Shown here: piece after piece, positions 7,574 through 17,367 of the stretch
Layout of the letters: each line of letters starts with the position of its first letter
How positions within the stretch are numbered: position 1 is the first letter of the stretch
Notes under the pieces: generated by a model
Told to the model about the DNA's origin: nothing
Database searches by the model: none
Seen by the model: the letters and a program-made list of their open reading frames with translations, nothing else
Made by a program: the position numbers and the translations under genes
Assembly: GCF_025561425.1 (NCBI RefSeq)
Contig: NZ_CP094824.1
Location: forward strand, 1,984,001-2,048,000
Source of the DNA: Mammaliicoccus sciuri
GTDB taxonomy: Bacteria > Bacillota > Bacilli > Staphylococcales > Staphylococcaceae
Length of the DNA stretch: 64,000 nt
Direction of reading: 5' to 3'

Positions 7574-7670
7574 TTGACACATATTTGACACCTGCATCCT
7601 TATTTACTTTTATTAAGCTACTTAAGAGTATCACAAATAATTTATACATCTTGGTGCAGTATTGGCGCAG
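7574..7670. other. Two pairs of 11-bp-spaced direct repeats, possible integrase arm sites
   Basis: TTGACAC occurs at 7574 and 7585. TTGGTGCAG at 7651 is followed by TTGGCGCAG at 7662. Both pairs are spaced 11 bp, about one helical turn, and lie 90-190 bp past the 3' end of the tRNA-Arg gene. This is the layout of arm-type binding sites beside a tRNA attachment site. No integrase gene is present. The remaining sequence between 7511 and 7700 has no recognisable gene. Confidence 0.45.
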
Positions 7671-7701
7671 TTACGCTAATTAACAAGCCTTTTATATATA
7701 C

Positions 7702-7751
7702 AAAAAAAATCCCGTCATATCAACGTTACAAGTAACGAGATACAACGGGAT
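7702..7751 (-). terminator. Intrinsic terminator after tRNA-Arg
   Basis: Outer stem ATCCCGT/ACGGGAT (7710-7716 with 7745-7751) encloses an inner stem CGTTAC/GTAACG. Eight U residues follow on the minus strand (complement of 7702-7709). Confidence 0.85.
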
Positions 7752-7763
7752 ATTGGTAATTTA

Positions 7764-7837
<74 letters not shown>

Positions 7838-7959
7838 ATTTTCAACACAAGAATAATTATATCGAATAGATACTGATTTATCAATACTTTTTAAAAAGAA
7901 AAAGGTTTATTAAATCGCTTTCGAAGTATTATTACACGTTTAGTTATTTTGTTTTACTT

Positions 7960-8175
7960 TTATTCGGTGATAACTATGTCATTAACTTTAACTGTATTGG
8001 CTTTTTCGGCTTTACACAAAGATTTATCTTCAAATATTTCTATAACACTCGCATGTACAAGTCCGTTTGCTGTTAATACATATATGTTTTCGTTCTTATG
8101 TAAGTCGTTATATTCGTTTTTATTTATACAAAACTCATCATCATTAATAACTGATGTAACGTGTGTTCTGCCCAT
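7960..8175 (-). CDS. Conserved-looking hypothetical protein, 71 aa
   Basis: A strong Shine-Dalgarno sequence (GGAGGGG) lies 5 nt before the ATG at 8175, which supports this strand over the overlapping plus-strand frame. The protein is soluble and acidic to neutral, with a beta-rich look (NIYVLTANGLVHASVIEIFED, then VKVNDIVITE), perhaps a small beta-barrel. I do not recognise a family. It stands alone between tRNA-Arg and the yfcE terminator. Confidence 0.65.
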   Translation of the reverse strand: MGRTHVTSVINDDEFCINKNEYNDLHKNENIYVLTANGLVHASVIEIFEDKSLCKAEKANTVKVNDIVITE

Positions 8176-8280
8176 CTCTACCCCTCCTACGTATAATAAC
8201 TTATTAGTTTTTACATAAAATTAACGACATTCATAATTATAAAACAATTTTTGTTTAATTGAAAGTTTATTCTAAATTTT

Positions 8281-8314
8281 TAATAAAATTGAGATATTCG
8301 TAAGAATATCTCAA
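8281..8314 (-). terminator. Terminator of the marR-murI-rdgB-yfcE operon
   Basis: A perfect 11-bp stem TTGAGATATTC/GAATATCTCAA (8289-8299 with 8304-8314) is followed on the minus strand by TTTTATT. Confidence 0.8.
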
Positions 8315-8357
8315 TAAATAAAATCTATTTGCCATTTTTGTTTTACAAAATATATAT

Positions 8358-8864
8358 TTAAAGTGCTAATGATAAATTTTCTATTTCTTCATTATTTCTA
8401 TTTAAATATGTTAATGTCGCATTATTTAGTGCTTCGTCGAATTCGATGATGGCATATGTTTCTTCCCACTGGCCTCTTGTTTGAGAGATACTTCCTGGAT
8501 TGATACAGTAAACGCCATCTATTGTCTCACACAATGCTATATGACTATGTCCATAAAATGCAAATTTAGCATGGTTATTTTTAGCATGGGCACTTAATAC
8601 TTCTCTAGATCCTTTAATATCATATCTATGTCCATGTGTATAGAAATAGCCAATACCTTCTAGTTCACCTTGTTCTTCTATTGGAAATTGTGGATCGAAA
8701 TCACAATTTCCTTTAACTCTTTGATACAAACTTAATTCTGTATCGTTATAGTCGAATTCAGAATCCCCTAAATGTAAAAATAAATCTGCGTCTTTATTTT
8801 TTTCGTATATTTCATGAAGTATGCCCTGTTCGCCATGATTATCGCTAACAATTACCCATTTCAT
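8358..8864 (-). CDS. YfcE/MJ0936-family metallophosphoesterase
   Basis: The calcineurin-like motifs are in order: SDNHG (residues 7-11), LHLGDSEFD, VKGNCD, YTHGHRYD and FYGHSHI. They bind two metal ions for phosphodiester hydrolysis. The 168-aa length fits the YfcE/YsnB group of small cytosolic phosphodiesterases, whose natural substrate is unclear. Its ATG overlaps the rdgB stop codon by 4 nt (ATGA), implying translational coupling. The order marR-murI-rdgB-yfcE equals ysmB-racE-ysnA-ysnB in Bacillus subtilis. Confidence 0.93.
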   Translation of the reverse strand: MKWVIVSDNHGEQGILHEIYEKNKDADLFLHLGDSEFDYNDTELSLYQRVKGNCDFDPQFPIEEQGELEGIGYFYTHGHRYDIKGSREVLSAHAKNNHAKFAFYGHSHIALCETIDGVYCINPGSISQTRGQWEETYAIIEFDEALNNATLTYLNRNNEEIENLSLAL

Positions 8865-9445
8865 TGGAATCGCTCCCCTATATCTTCATTCATTAATTTA
8901 ATTGCATTTCCACGGTGACTGATTGCACTTTTTTCTGCAGCAGTTAATTCTGCCATCGTTCTGTCTTGTGAAGGTACGAAGAAAATCGGGTCATAGCCAA
9001 ATCCATTTTCCCCTCGTGGTTTGTCTATAATTTCACCAGGTGCTTTACCTACATATGTAACAGTTTCTTTACCAGGCTCACTTACAGCAATGGCACAAAC
9101 AAATTCTGCTGCTCTATCTTCTATACCCTTTAAGTTTGTTAGTAATTTTTCTATATTATCTTGATCATTTTTTTGAGCCCCTGCATATCTTGCTGAATAA
9201 ATACCTGGTTCACCGTTTAAAGCTTTTACAGATAATCCGCTATCATCAGCAATAACGATTTTATTTAATTGTTTGGAAGCCGCTTCTGCTTTCAAAATTG
9301 CATTCTCTTCAAATGTTGTACCCGTTTCTTCTACATCAAAATCAGGTGCAATTTCAGAAATACCTATCACATTTGCTTTTGGAAAAATTGTTTTAAAGTC
9401 ATTTATCTTTCCTTGGTTATTTGATGCAATAATAATATCTTTCAT
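8861..9445 (-). CDS. rdgB: XTP/dITP diphosphatase (RdgB/HAM1 family)
   Basis: The protein opens with IIIASNNQGKINDFK, the HAM1 nucleotide-binding start, and has VEETGTTFEENAILKA, IADDSGLSV, GENGFGYDPIFF and the C-terminal SHRGNA, all family signatures. It hydrolyses deaminated purine nucleotides (dITP, XTP) to monophosphates and so keeps them out of DNA and RNA. The length of 194 aa is typical. It lies 12 nt after murI and overlaps yfcE by 4 nt, in one operon. Confidence 0.95.
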   Translation of the reverse strand: MKDIIIASNNQGKINDFKTIFPKANVIGISEIAPDFDVEETGTTFEENAILKAEAASKQLNKIVIADDSGLSVKALNGEPGIYSARYAGAQKNDQDNIEKLLTNLKGIEDRAAEFVCAIAVSEPGKETVTYVGKAPGEIIDKPRGENGFGYDPIFFVPSQDRTMAELTAAEKSAISHRGNAIKLMNEDIGERFQ

Positions 9446-9457
9446 ATTTATCTCTCC

Positions 9458-10255
9458 TTACAATGTTATTCGTTCAACATGAGCATCTTCTATATGTAGC
9501 CACTCTTTAATCGTTCTCGTAATATGTTCAACATCACCATTTGCAAAAAATTGATGTTTCGGATTTGGTGTATAATAAGAATGCTCATTACTAAAAGTCA
9601 ATAATGCACTTACTTCTCTTGCTGTTTCTAAACCTGAAGATATAATTGTCTTGCCATCATCAAAATACTGATGAATCGCATCATATAGTAGTGGATAGTG
9701 TGTACATCCTAAAATTACTGTATCTGAATCATCATATCGCCACTGTTTAAGCGTTTGATGGATAACAATACTCGTAATCGTCGGATCTTTATATCTCATT
9801 TGTTCAACTAAAGGAACGAATCCTGGACAAGCGACGCCTTTAACTTCTACTTGAGGATTAATAGATTTAATACTTCGTCTATATGCTTCAGATTTAATTG
9901 TCCCTTCAGTACCAAGAACAAGCACGCGATTATTTTTAGTCGTCATAATTGCTGTTCTTGAACCTGGATCAATAACTCCAATCACGGGTATTGATAACAT
10001 TTCTTGTAAAGGTTTCAGAGCAACCGCAGTAGCTGTGTTACATGCGATGACTAGCATTTTAATATCTTTTTCAACTAAAAAGTTAGCTAATTGAATGGTA
10101 AATGATTTAACTTCTTCTCTTGTTCTCGGGCCATACGGACATCTTCCGATATCACCTAAATAAAATATCGTCTCATTTGGCAATTGTCGCATGATTTCTT
10201 TAGCAACTGTTAAACCACCAATCCCTGAGTCGATTACGCCAATTGGTTTATTCAT
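9458..10255 (-). CDS. murI: Glutamate racemase
   Basis: It converts L- to D-glutamate for peptidoglycan synthesis in the cytosol. [17 protein letters not shown] gives the substrate loop and first Asp; the two catalytic cysteines are in VIACNTATA and LGCTHYPLL. At 265 aa it has normal length. The ATG at 10255 overlaps the stop codon of the MarR gene by 4 nt. The position downstream of a marR gene and upstream of rdgB is conserved in Bacillus. Confidence 0.97.
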   Translation of the reverse strand: MNKPIGVIDSGIGGLTVAKEIMRQLPNETIFYLGDIGRCPYGPRTREEVKSFTIQLANFLVEKDIKMLVIACNTATAVALKPLQEMLSIPVIGVIDPGSRTAIMTTKNNRVLVLGTEGTIKSEAYRRSIKSINPQVEVKGVACPGFVPLVEQMRYKDPTITSIVIHQTLKQWRYDDSDTVILGCTHYPLLYDAIHQYFDDGKTIISSGLETAREVSALLTFSNEHSYYTPNPKHQFFANGDVEHITRTIKEWLHIEDAHVERITL

Positions 10256-10686
10256 TCATCTTCACTTCGCATTCTTTTTAACATAATTTCTAACGCTTCA
10301 TTAAACTTTATTTTATCTTCATCTTCCATAATAGATAGAAGATCTTCAGTATAAATTTGTCTCGCTTGAACAACTTCGTCAATAAGTGCCGTGCCTTTTT
10401 CTAATAACTTGACGTGGAATACTCTTTTATCTTTCTCAGATTGAATTCTTTGAACGAGTTCTTTTTTCTCAAGTTTATCTACTATATCTGTCGTTGTAGA
10501 ATATGCTAAAAATAAACGTTTAGATAACTCACCAATTGTAATTTGATCATGCTCATTGAGCCATTGTAAAGCAATAAATTGAGGCGGTGTTATATCATAA
10601 ACCTTTAACTGCCCTCTTGATTTTAATTTCGTTCTTTCTACTATATGTCTTAACGAATATTCAATCTGTTTTGTAATTTCTTCCAT
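10252..10686 (-). CDS. MarR-family transcriptional regulator
   Basis: A 144-aa winged-helix protein: dimerisation helices at both ends, recognition segment [29 protein letters not shown], and the wing [18 protein letters not shown]. The region corresponds to ysmB upstream of racE in B. subtilis. It is the first gene of the murI operon and overlaps murI by 4 nt. Its ligand and targets are unknown; it may control its own operon. Confidence 0.9.
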   Translation of the reverse strand: MEEITKQIEYSLRHIVERTKLKSRGQLKVYDITPPQFIALQWLNEHDQITIGELSKRLFLAYSTTTDIVDKLEKKELVQRIQSEKDKRVFHVKLLEKGTALIDEVVQARQIYTEDLLSIMEDEDKIKFNEALEIMLKRMRSEDE

Positions 10687-10789
10687 AGTTGTTTATACCT
10701 CTTTTCTCATCAAACTTATATAAATAATAATAACACATACCCTTATATGCAGTTAATGAATTGGTCTTTATGTTATATAAATAAACAAA

Positions 10790-10830
10790 TAAGAGGCCAA
10801 GACATAAAATTATGTCCCAGCCTCTCATAT
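10790..10830 (-). terminator. Terminator of the sdhCAB operon (GGCTGGGACATAA type)
   Basis: Stem AGAGGC/GCCTCT (10793-10798 with 10821-10826) encloses ACATAA/TTATGT. On the minus strand the core reads GGCTGGGACATAA, a motif shared with the terminator near 61110. Confidence 0.75.
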
Positions 10831-10835
10831 CTTTA

Positions 10836-11645
10836 TTAGTTTACTTCGTGATCTGAACCGAAGAATGATTTAAACATTTGGAAAGTAGCTTCTCTGTTCA
10901 TTGCTGCGATTGATGTTGTTAAAGGAATACCTTTTGGACAAGCATTTACACAGTTTTGAGAACTACCACATTCTTGTATACCACCATCAGACATAAGTGC
11001 TCTAATACGTTCATCTTTAGTCATGCTTCCAGTTGGATGCAAGTTGAATAAACGAACTTGAGAAATTGCTTGAGCACCCATGAAATTATTATTCACGTTT
11101 ACGTTCGGACAAACTTCTAAACATACACCACATGTCATACATTTAGAAAGTTCATATGCTGTTTGACGTTTCTTCTCAGGCATACGAGGTCCTGGTCCTA
11201 AGTCATAAGTACCATCAATTGGTACCCAAGCTTTAACTTTTTTTAAGTTATCGAACATGCGAGAACGGTCAACTTGTAAATCACGAATAACTGGGAATGT
11301 CTTCATTGGTTCAAGTTTAATTGGTTGTTCCAATTGATCAATAATAGCTGAACATGATTGACGCGCTTTACCGTTAATAACCATAGAACATGCACCACAA
11401 ACTTCTTCAAGACAGTTCATATCCCAAGTTACTGGTGTCGTCTTTTCACCATTTGACTTAATCGGATTTCTTTGAATTTCCATTAAAGCTGCTATAACGT
11501 TCATATTTGGTCTATAAGGAATCTCAAATTTTTCTTCATAAGGTTCAGATTTATCATTTTCTTGACGTTTGATAATGATTGAAATCGTTTTGTTTTCTTG
11601 GTTTTGACCTTGTGCATTGTTTTCAACTGTTTGAGTGTCTGCCAT
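10836..11645 (-). CDS. sdhB: Succinate dehydrogenase iron-sulfur subunit
   Basis: It carries electrons from the flavin in SdhA to quinone at SdhC. The [2Fe-2S] ligands lie in CLEEVCGACSMVING and a following Cys; the [4Fe-4S] ligands are in CMTCGVCLEVCP; the [3Fe-4S] ligands are in CGSSQNCVNACPKGI. The 269-aa protein has normal length, with a polar 20-residue N-terminal extension. GGAGG lies in the 3' end of sdhA, and only 2 nt separate the genes. Confidence 0.97.
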   Translation of the reverse strand: MADTQTVENNAQGQNQENKTISIIIKRQENDKSEPYEEKFEIPYRPNMNVIAALMEIQRNPIKSNGEKTTPVTWDMNCLEEVCGACSMVINGKARQSCSAIIDQLEQPIKLEPMKTFPVIRDLQVDRSRMFDNLKKVKAWVPIDGTYDLGPGPRMPEKKRQTAYELSKCMTCGVCLEVCPNVNVNNNFMGAQAISQVRLFNLHPTGSMTKDERIRALMSDGGIQECGSSQNCVNACPKGIPLTTSIAAMNREATFQMFKSFFGSDHEVN

Positions 11646-11647
11646 AA

Positions 11648-13411
11648 TTATTTACCTCCTTTAGATTTCTTAGAGTAATCACGTTTACGAGGTTTAATGT
11701 GACTAATATCCACTTCTTCATATGAAAATTCTGGTGCTTCTTTAGGTCCTCTAAATTGAGCAATCGTTGTTTTTAACCACTCTTCATCATTACGGTCTGG
11801 GAATTCTGGTTTGTAATGTGCACCACGTGATTCGTTACGATTATATGCACCAATCGTAATAACTCTTGCTAACACTAACATATTCCATAATTGACGCGTA
11901 AAGAATACAGCTTGGTTACTCCAAGTAGATGTATCTTCCATATCAATATTTTGATATCTTTCCATCAACTCAACAATTTTCTTATCTGTTTCAAGAAGTT
12001 TATCATTATGACGAACAACTGTAACATTGGCTGTCATAATTTCTCCTAATTCTTTGTGTAACTTATAAGCATTTTCTGTACCTTTAAGTTGTAATAAATG
12101 ATCGAATTTTTCTTGTTCTTCATTTATGCGTTTTTGGAAAATTTCTTCATCTAATTCTGTATATGATTTTTCAATATTATTAGCATATTTAACTGCATTT
12201 GGTCCTGCAACCATACCACCATAGATAGCAGATAATAAAGAGTTTGCACCTAATCTATTACCACCATGTTGTGAGTAGTCACATTCACCAGCAGCGAATA
12301 AACCTTTAATATTTGTCATTTGATCAAAGTCTACCCAGATACCGCCCATTGAATAATGAACTGCTGGGAAAATTTTCATTGGGACTTTACGAGGGTCGTC
12401 ACCAGTGAATTTTTCATATATTTCTATTATACCACCAAGCTTAACATCTAACTCATGTGCATCTTTGTGTGATAAATCAAGGTATACCATGTTTTCACCG
12501 TTAATACCAAGTTTTTGGTTCACACAAACATCGAATATTTCACGAGTCGCAATATCACGAGGTACTAAGTTACCGTAATCAGGATATTTTTCTTCTAAGA
12601 AATACCAAGGTTTACCGTCTTTATACGTCCAAATACGTCCACCTTCACCACGAGCTGATTCACTCATTAATCTTAATTTATCATCACCAGGAATTGCAGT
12701 TGGATGAATTTGAATAAATTCACCATTTGCATATTTAGCACCTTGTTGATAAACAACAGAAGCTGCTGAACCTGTATTAATCATTGAGTTAGTAGATTTA
12801 CCAAATATGATACCTGGTCCACCAGTTGCCATAATTACAGCATCTGATCTAAATGATTCGATTTTAGAGTCTGTTAAGTTTTGAGCTATGATACCACGTG
12901 CAGCATCTTCCTCATCTTTAACAATACCCAAAAATTCCCAACCTTCATATTTTGTAACTAAACCTTTAACTTCATAACTTCTAACTTGTTCGTCTAATGC
13001 ATATAGTAATTGTTGTCCAGTTGTTGCACCTGCATATGCAGTTCTATGATGCAAAGTACCACCAAATCGACGGAAATCTAAAAGTCCTTCTGGTGTACGG
13101 TTAAACATTACACCCATTCTGTCTAATAAATGTATGATACTTGGTGCTGCTGCAGTCATATTTTTTACAGGTGTTTGGTTAGCGAGGAAATCTCCACCAT
13201 ACACTGTATCATCAAAGTGAATGTCAACAGAGTCACCTTCACCTTTAGTATTGACAGCTCCGTTAATACCACCTTGAGCACAAACAGAGTGTGAACGTTT
13301 AACAGGTACTAATGAGAATAAATCAACATGCGCACCTTGTTCAGCAGCTTTAATAGTTGCCATTAGTCCTGCTAAACCACCACCGACAACAATGATTTTG
13401 TTGTTTGCCAT
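11648..13411 (-). CDS. sdhA: Succinate dehydrogenase flavoprotein subunit
   Basis: It oxidises succinate to fumarate at the cytoplasmic face of the membrane. The FAD-binding motif IVVGGGLAGLMATIKAAE is at the N-terminus, with HSVCAQGGINGA around the conserved histidine for FAD attachment, IHPTAIPG, SARGEGGRIW and GANSLLSAIYGG. The start is set at 13411 (MANNK), 11 nt after GGGGAG; a GTG four codons earlier lies inside the ribosome-binding site. 587 aa, normal. Middle gene of sdhCAB. Confidence 0.97.
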   Translation of the reverse strand: MANNKIIVVGGGLAGLMATIKAAEQGAHVDLFSLVPVKRSHSVCAQGGINGAVNTKGEGDSVDIHFDDTVYGGDFLANQTPVKNMTAAAPSIIHLLDRMGVMFNRTPEGLLDFRRFGGTLHHRTAYAGATTGQQLLYALDEQVRSYEVKGLVTKYEGWEFLGIVKDEEDAARGIIAQNLTDSKIESFRSDAVIMATGGPGIIFGKSTNSMINTGSAASVVYQQGAKYANGEFIQIHPTAIPGDDKLRLMSESARGEGGRIWTYKDGKPWYFLEEKYPDYGNLVPRDIATREIFDVCVNQKLGINGENMVYLDLSHKDAHELDVKLGGIIEIYEKFTGDDPRKVPMKIFPAVHYSMGGIWVDFDQMTNIKGLFAAGECDYSQHGGNRLGANSLLSAIYGGMVAGPNAVKYANNIEKSYTELDEEIFQKRINEEQEKFDHLLQLKGTENAYKLHKELGEIMTANVTVVRHNDKLLETDKKIVELMERYQNIDMEDTSTWSNQAVFFTRQLWNMLVLARVITIGAYNRNESRGAHYKPEFPDRNDEEWLKTTIAQFRGPKEAPEFSYEEVDISHIKPRKRDYSKKSKGGK

Positions 13412-13443
13412 AAAAATTGTCACTCCCCTAAAAAGTATAAATC

Positions 13444-14055
13444 CTATACGAATGCAAAAATAGCTCTTAAGCCAATAATACTAATTACGATAAATACAAA
13501 TAAAGTTACATAAGTCATAAAACGTTGTGATTTTGGTGATTGTGTAATTCCCCAAGTAATGAAGAATGACCATAAACCATTTGAGAAATGGAATATAACA
13601 CTTAATACACCAATAACATATAGCGTTACAGAAATTGGATTAGATAAAATATCTGAAACCATATCAAAGTCAACGTGATGTCCTAATGCAGCTTGAATAC
13701 GCGTTTGGTAAACATGAACAGCTATGAAAATAAATGAAATGATACCAGTTAAACGTTGTAATAAGAACATCCAGTTTCTAAATAGTGAATGCCTTCCTAC
13801 GTTTTCTTTAGCTGTAAACGCTATGTATAATCCATAAATAGCGTGGAATAGTATAGGAATATAAATAACTACAACTTCTAAAACAATTTTAAATGGTAAG
13901 TTCCACATAAAATCTGATGCTTTATCAAAAGCTTCTGGACTTATCGTTGCAAAATGGTTAATAACCAAATGCTGAATTAAGAATATTCCTATAGGAATTA
14001 CACCTAATAATGAATGAATACGACGTAAAATAAACTGTTTTTCGCTTGACGCCAA
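13444..14055 (-). CDS. sdhC: Succinate dehydrogenase cytochrome b558 subunit
   Basis: This 203-aa membrane anchor has five predicted helices and several histidines placed for two hemes b (RRIHSLLG, LIQHLVINH, FHAIYGLY, IAVHVYQTR, IFHFSNGLWSF), as in the Bacillus-type diheme enzyme that reduces menaquinone. It starts with TTG, 8 nt after a GGGGGG Shine-Dalgarno sequence. First gene of the operon, with a cre site about 60 bp upstream. Confidence 0.95.
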   Translation of the reverse strand: MASSEKQFILRRIHSLLGVIPIGIFLIQHLVINHFATISPEAFDKASDFMWNLPFKIVLEVVVIYIPILFHAIYGLYIAFTAKENVGRHSLFRNWMFLLQRLTGIISFIFIAVHVYQTRIQAALGHHVDFDMVSDILSNPISVTLYVIGVLSVIFHFSNGLWSFFITWGITQSPKSQRFMTYVTLFVFIVISIIGLRAIFAFV

Positions 14056-14114
14056 AAGAAGTCCCCCCTAACTTTAATCTATGGCCCTATCGTTATATTA
14101 AGAACATAATAATC

Positions 14115-14128
14115 TGAAAACGATTACA
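14115..14128 (-). promoter_or_regulatory. Catabolite-responsive element (CcpA site) upstream of sdhCAB
   Basis: On the minus strand the sequence is TGTAATCGTTTTCA, matching the Bacillus/Staphylococcus cre consensus TGWAANCGNTNWCA at every position. It lies 60 bp before the sdhC start codon, so CcpA would repress the succinate dehydrogenase operon when preferred carbon sources are present (inference). Confidence 0.75.
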
Positions 14129-14189
14129 TACATCCCAAAAAAAATTCGATGAGCATTTACATGTATATTGTAACATCATTAAGTATGAA

Positions 14190-14220
14190 TTTGGGCATGA
14201 GAATTATTCTCATACCCAAA
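14190..14220. terminator. Hairpin between uvrC and sdhC
   Basis: TTTGGGCATGAGAAT and ATTCTCATACCCAAA form a 15-bp stem with one mismatch. It is placed to end uvrC transcription, but no U run follows on the minus strand, so it may be a weak or factor-assisted terminator. Confidence 0.5.
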
Positions 14221-14250
14221 TATATAGATTTTTTGTTGTAATTTTACCAT

Positions 14251-16032
14251 TTATTGACTAAGCTTATCTACTAAGTTTTGAGCAACCTTTTTAGGAACAC
14301 CAATTTTCACAAAATCCTCTAAATTCGCTTCTCTCATTTTTTTAATAGAGCCAAAATGTTTTAATAATGATTGTTTACGCTTTGGTCCAATACCTTCTAT
14401 TTCATCTAAAGCTGACTTAAGTGATGTTTTTTGTCTTGTTGATCTATGGAAACTAATTGCAAATCGGTGCACCTCATCTTGAATACGCTGAAGTAAATAA
14501 AATTCTTGAGAATTTTTCTTTAGTGGTATAATTTCTGCTTGTGATCCGTACAATAATTCTGAAGTTTGGTGTTTGTCATTTTTACTTAGACCTGCAATTG
14601 GTATATCAAGTCCTAATTCATTTTCTAATACATCTCTCACTGAAGACATATGTCCTTTACCACCATCAACAATAATTAAATCAGGAATTGGCAGTCCTTC
14701 TTTTAATACTCTTGTGTATCTTCTTCTAACCGCTTCTTGCATCGACTTGTAATCATCTGGACCTTTTACGGATTTAATTTTATATTTGCGATAGTCCTTT
14801 TTACTTGGCTTACCATCCACAAAGGCAATCATAACGGATACTGGATCTACACCTTGAATATTAGAATTATCAAATGCTTCAATTTTAATCGGTGTTTGAA
14901 TACCCATAGCCTCTCCTAAGTTCTCAATAGCTTTGATTGTTCTAGATTCATCTTTCGCAATTAATTCAAATTTATTTTTTAGTGAGATGCTCGCATTTTT
15001 TATAGCAAGATCCACCATTTCTTTTTTCTGACCTCTTTTAGGCTGAACCACTTTTGAATCAACAACTGACTCAACTGTTTTAATGTCTAAATTCTTCGGG
15101 ATATGAATTTCTTTAGGCGTTAAATGTTGATTTAAAGAATAGAATTGTCCAATAAATGTATAGAATTCTTCTTCAGCAGTTTGAATGATAGGTATCATAG
15201 ATGCTTGTCTTTCAATTAATTTACCTTGCCTAATAAAGAATACTTGAATACACATCCATCCTTTATCAACCGAATAACCAAATATATCTCTCATCGTCAT
15301 GTCAGCTGACATCATATTCTGTTTATAATTTAACATTTCAATATGTTGTATTAAGTCACGGTATTCTTTCGCTTCTTCAAACTTCAAAGCTTCACTCGCT
15401 TGATTCATCTTCTCGTTTAAGTCATTGACGATTGTTTTGTCATCACCATTTAAAAAATCAGTAATTTCTTTGATCATCGTTTGATACTCGCTTTGTTCGA
15501 CTGGATAAACGCAAGGTCCTAGACATTGGCCAATATGATAATAAAGGCATACTTTATTTGGCATTGTGACACATTTTCTTAATGGATAAATTCTATCTAG
15601 TAATTTCTTCGTTTCATGTGCGGCATAAGCATTAGGATATGGTCCGAAGTATTTACCCGAATCTTTTTTTACGATTCTCGTTACAATAAGTCTAGGGTGT
15701 TTTTCTTTTGTAATTTTTATAAATGGATAACTTTTGTCATCTTTTAATAATATATTATAACGTGGTTGATGTTTTTTAATTAAGTTAAGTTCAAGTAATA
15801 ATGATTCTATTTCACTTGAAGTCACGATAAATTCAAAATCTCTAATCTCCCCTACGAGACGAGTTGTCTTTTCATCATGTGCACCTGTGAAATAGCTACG
15901 AACTCTGTTTCTTAATCGTTTAGCTTTACCAACATATATAACCGTTTGTTGTCTATCTTTCATGATGTAACATCCAGGCTCTGTTGGTAAAACTTCAAGT
16001 TTTTGCTTAATTTTCTTTTGGTAGTCCTCCAC
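14251..16032 (-). CDS. uvrC: UvrABC excinuclease subunit C
   Basis: UvrC makes both incisions around DNA damage in nucleotide excision repair. The N-terminal GIY-YIG domain shows [30 protein letters not shown]-type residues (Tyr and Arg catalytic). A UvrB-binding UVR motif is near residues 195-230 ([21 protein letters not shown]), then the RNase H-like C-terminal nuclease ([21 protein letters not shown]) and HhH repeats ([19 protein letters not shown]). The GTG at 16032 is chosen; AGGTGAT lies 4 nt upstream, and MEDYxxxI is the staphylococcal start. 593 aa. Confidence 0.96.
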   Translation of the reverse strand: MEDYQKKIKQKLEVLPTEPGCYIMKDRQQTVIYVGKAKRLRNRVRSYFTGAHDEKTTRLVGEIRDFEFIVTSSEIESLLLELNLIKKHQPRYNILLKDDKSYPFIKITKEKHPRLIVTRIVKKDSGKYFGPYPNAYAAHETKKLLDRIYPLRKCVTMPNKVCLYYHIGQCLGPCVYPVEQSEYQTMIKEITDFLNGDDKTIVNDLNEKMNQASEALKFEEAKEYRDLIQHIEMLNYKQNMMSADMTMRDIFGYSVDKGWMCIQVFFIRQGKLIERQASMIPIIQTAEEEFYTFIGQFYSLNQHLTPKEIHIPKNLDIKTVESVVDSKVVQPKRGQKKEMVDLAIKNASISLKNKFELIAKDESRTIKAIENLGEAMGIQTPIKIEAFDNSNIQGVDPVSVMIAFVDGKPSKKDYRKYKIKSVKGPDDYKSMQEAVRRRYTRVLKEGLPIPDLIIVDGGKGHMSSVRDVLENELGLDIPIAGLSKNDKHQTSELLYGSQAEIIPLKKNSQEFYLLQRIQDEVHRFAISFHRSTRQKTSLKSALDEIEGIGPKRKQSLLKHFGSIKKMREANLEDFVKIGVPKKVAQNLVDKLSQ

Positions 16033-16120
16033 CTTTATCACCTACCTTTTTAAATTCATTATATCAATAAAATTTACATTGACCAAAACATATGTTCTAT
16101 ATAAATATCTATCATCACAC

Positions 16121-16158
16121 AAAAACTGCCTACAAAGTCATATGCTTTGTAGACAGTT
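16121..16158 (-). terminator. Terminator of trxA
   Basis: ACTGCCTACAAAG (16125-16137) pairs with CTTTGTAGACAGT (16145-16157) with one mismatch, and UUUUUG follows on the minus strand. Confidence 0.8.
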
Positions 16159-16182
16159 TGGATTAATCATAGGTTGTAACGA

Positions 16183-16497
16183 TTAATAATGTTTAGATAA
16201 TACTTGTTCTAGTTGCTCTTTAGGTTGGAAACCTACTACTTTATCTACAGCTTCGCCATCTTTAAATACGATTAAAGTTGGGATACTCATAACTTCGTAT
16301 TTAGCTGCTGTTGCTTGGTTTTCATCTACGTCTAATTTAACGATGTTAGCCTTACCTTCAACGTCTTTAGCTAAATCTTCTAATACTGGCGCGATCATTT
16401 TACAAGGTCCACACCATGGTGCCCAGAAGTCCACTAAACTAACGCCTTCTTTGATTTGTTCATCGAAATTTGCATCTGTTGCTTTTAATAATGCCAT
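16183..16497 (-). CDS. trxA: Thioredoxin
   Basis: A 104-aa cytosolic thiol-disulfide reductase with the [13 protein letters not shown] active site and the cis-Pro segment [16 protein letters not shown] lies 8 nt upstream of the ATG at 16497; the longer reading frame from 16542 has no family similarity in its first 15 residues. It sits between the enoyl-CoA hydratase gene and uvrC, as in the B. subtilis fadB-etfBA-trxA-uvrC region without etfBA. Confidence 0.97.
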   Translation of the reverse strand: MALLKATDANFDEQIKEGVSLVDFWAPWCGPCKMIAPVLEDLAKDVEGKANIVKLDVDENQATAAKYEVMSIPTLIVFKDGEAVDKVVGFQPKEQLEQVLSKHY

Positions 16498-16608
16498 TGG
16501 AAAAATCCTCCTTGTTAACTTATGATAATGAGAGTATAGCACGCTTTATTTTGCAATGCATGTTGTTTGCTCAAAGTGTATTGTACTTGATATGAACTAT
16601 ATTAGCAA

Positions 16609-17355
16609 TCACTTAAATTCAGGTTTTCTTTTGTTTATAAATGCATCAATACCTTCTTTTGCATTGTCGCTTTCAATAATATCAACAAAATGTCTTTCTT
16701 CAATTTGATCACTTTCTAATGATAAATCTAAATTAGACATTTGCTTGATGACTTTAATAGAGTCTAAAGATTTAGAAGCAATTGTAGTAGCTAATTTTTC
16801 AGTAGTCTGTTCTAATGCTTCTTTATCTTCAACTATTTCATTGAATAAATGTTTCACTTCTTCTAAATTGATATTCTCACCTGTTAATGCAGCTTGTAAT
16901 GCTTTATGTTGACCTACCATAGTAGATAATCGTCTGACACCACCAAAGCCTGGGAATATACCTAAATTAATTTCAGGTAATCCTACTTTTGTATCTTTCG
17001 TGATTAGTCTCATATCACATGCTAAAGCAAGTTCAAATCCACCACCTAAACAAACACCATGAATTGAACTAATAACTGGCTTATGACAAGTCTTAATCAA
17101 TCTAAATAATTTAGCACTTGTAGAAGCTAAATCTAATCTTTCATGTTTAGTTAGTTCTGGGAATGATTTTATATCTGCACCTGCAGAGAAACATTTTTCA
17201 TTACCTTTTATAACGATGACTTTCACTTCATCATCGAAACCTTGTGTTTCAATTGCTTCAATAATATTATTTAATACTGCCTCATTTAAAGCATTTACTG
17301 GACCATGATTTAATTGTATATAAAGAACGTGGTTTTCAACATTTGTATTTATCAA
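16609..17355 (-). CDS. Enoyl-CoA hydratase/isomerase family protein
   Basis: A crotonase-fold protein of 248 aa. The oxyanion-hole region is CFSAGADIKSFPEL, followed by GVCLGGGFELALACDMR and GLPEINLGIFPGFGG, which carry the two Glu residues needed for hydration of 2-trans-enoyl-CoA. The TTG start at 17355 lies 7 nt after GGAGG. Its position next to trxA recalls fadB of B. subtilis, which suggests fatty-acid degradation, but no thiolase or acyl-CoA dehydrogenase is nearby, so the substrate is uncertain. S. aureus lacks a gene at this place as far as I recall. Confidence 0.88.
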   Translation of the reverse strand: MINTNVENHVLYIQLNHGPVNALNEAVLNNIIEAIETQGFDDEVKVIVIKGNEKCFSAGADIKSFPELTKHERLDLASTSAKLFRLIKTCHKPVISSIHGVCLGGGFELALACDMRLITKDTKVGLPEINLGIFPGFGGVRRLSTMVGQHKALQAALTGENINLEEVKHLFNEIVEDKEALEQTTEKLATTIASKSLDSIKVIKQMSNLDLSLESDQIEERHFVDIIESDNAKEGIDAFINKRKPEFK

Positions 17356-17367
17356 GAAAATTCCTCC

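Noticed and set aside
7949-8218. 89-aa plus-strand ORF
   Set aside because: It is antisense to the 71-aa minus-strand gene, which has the better ribosome-binding site.
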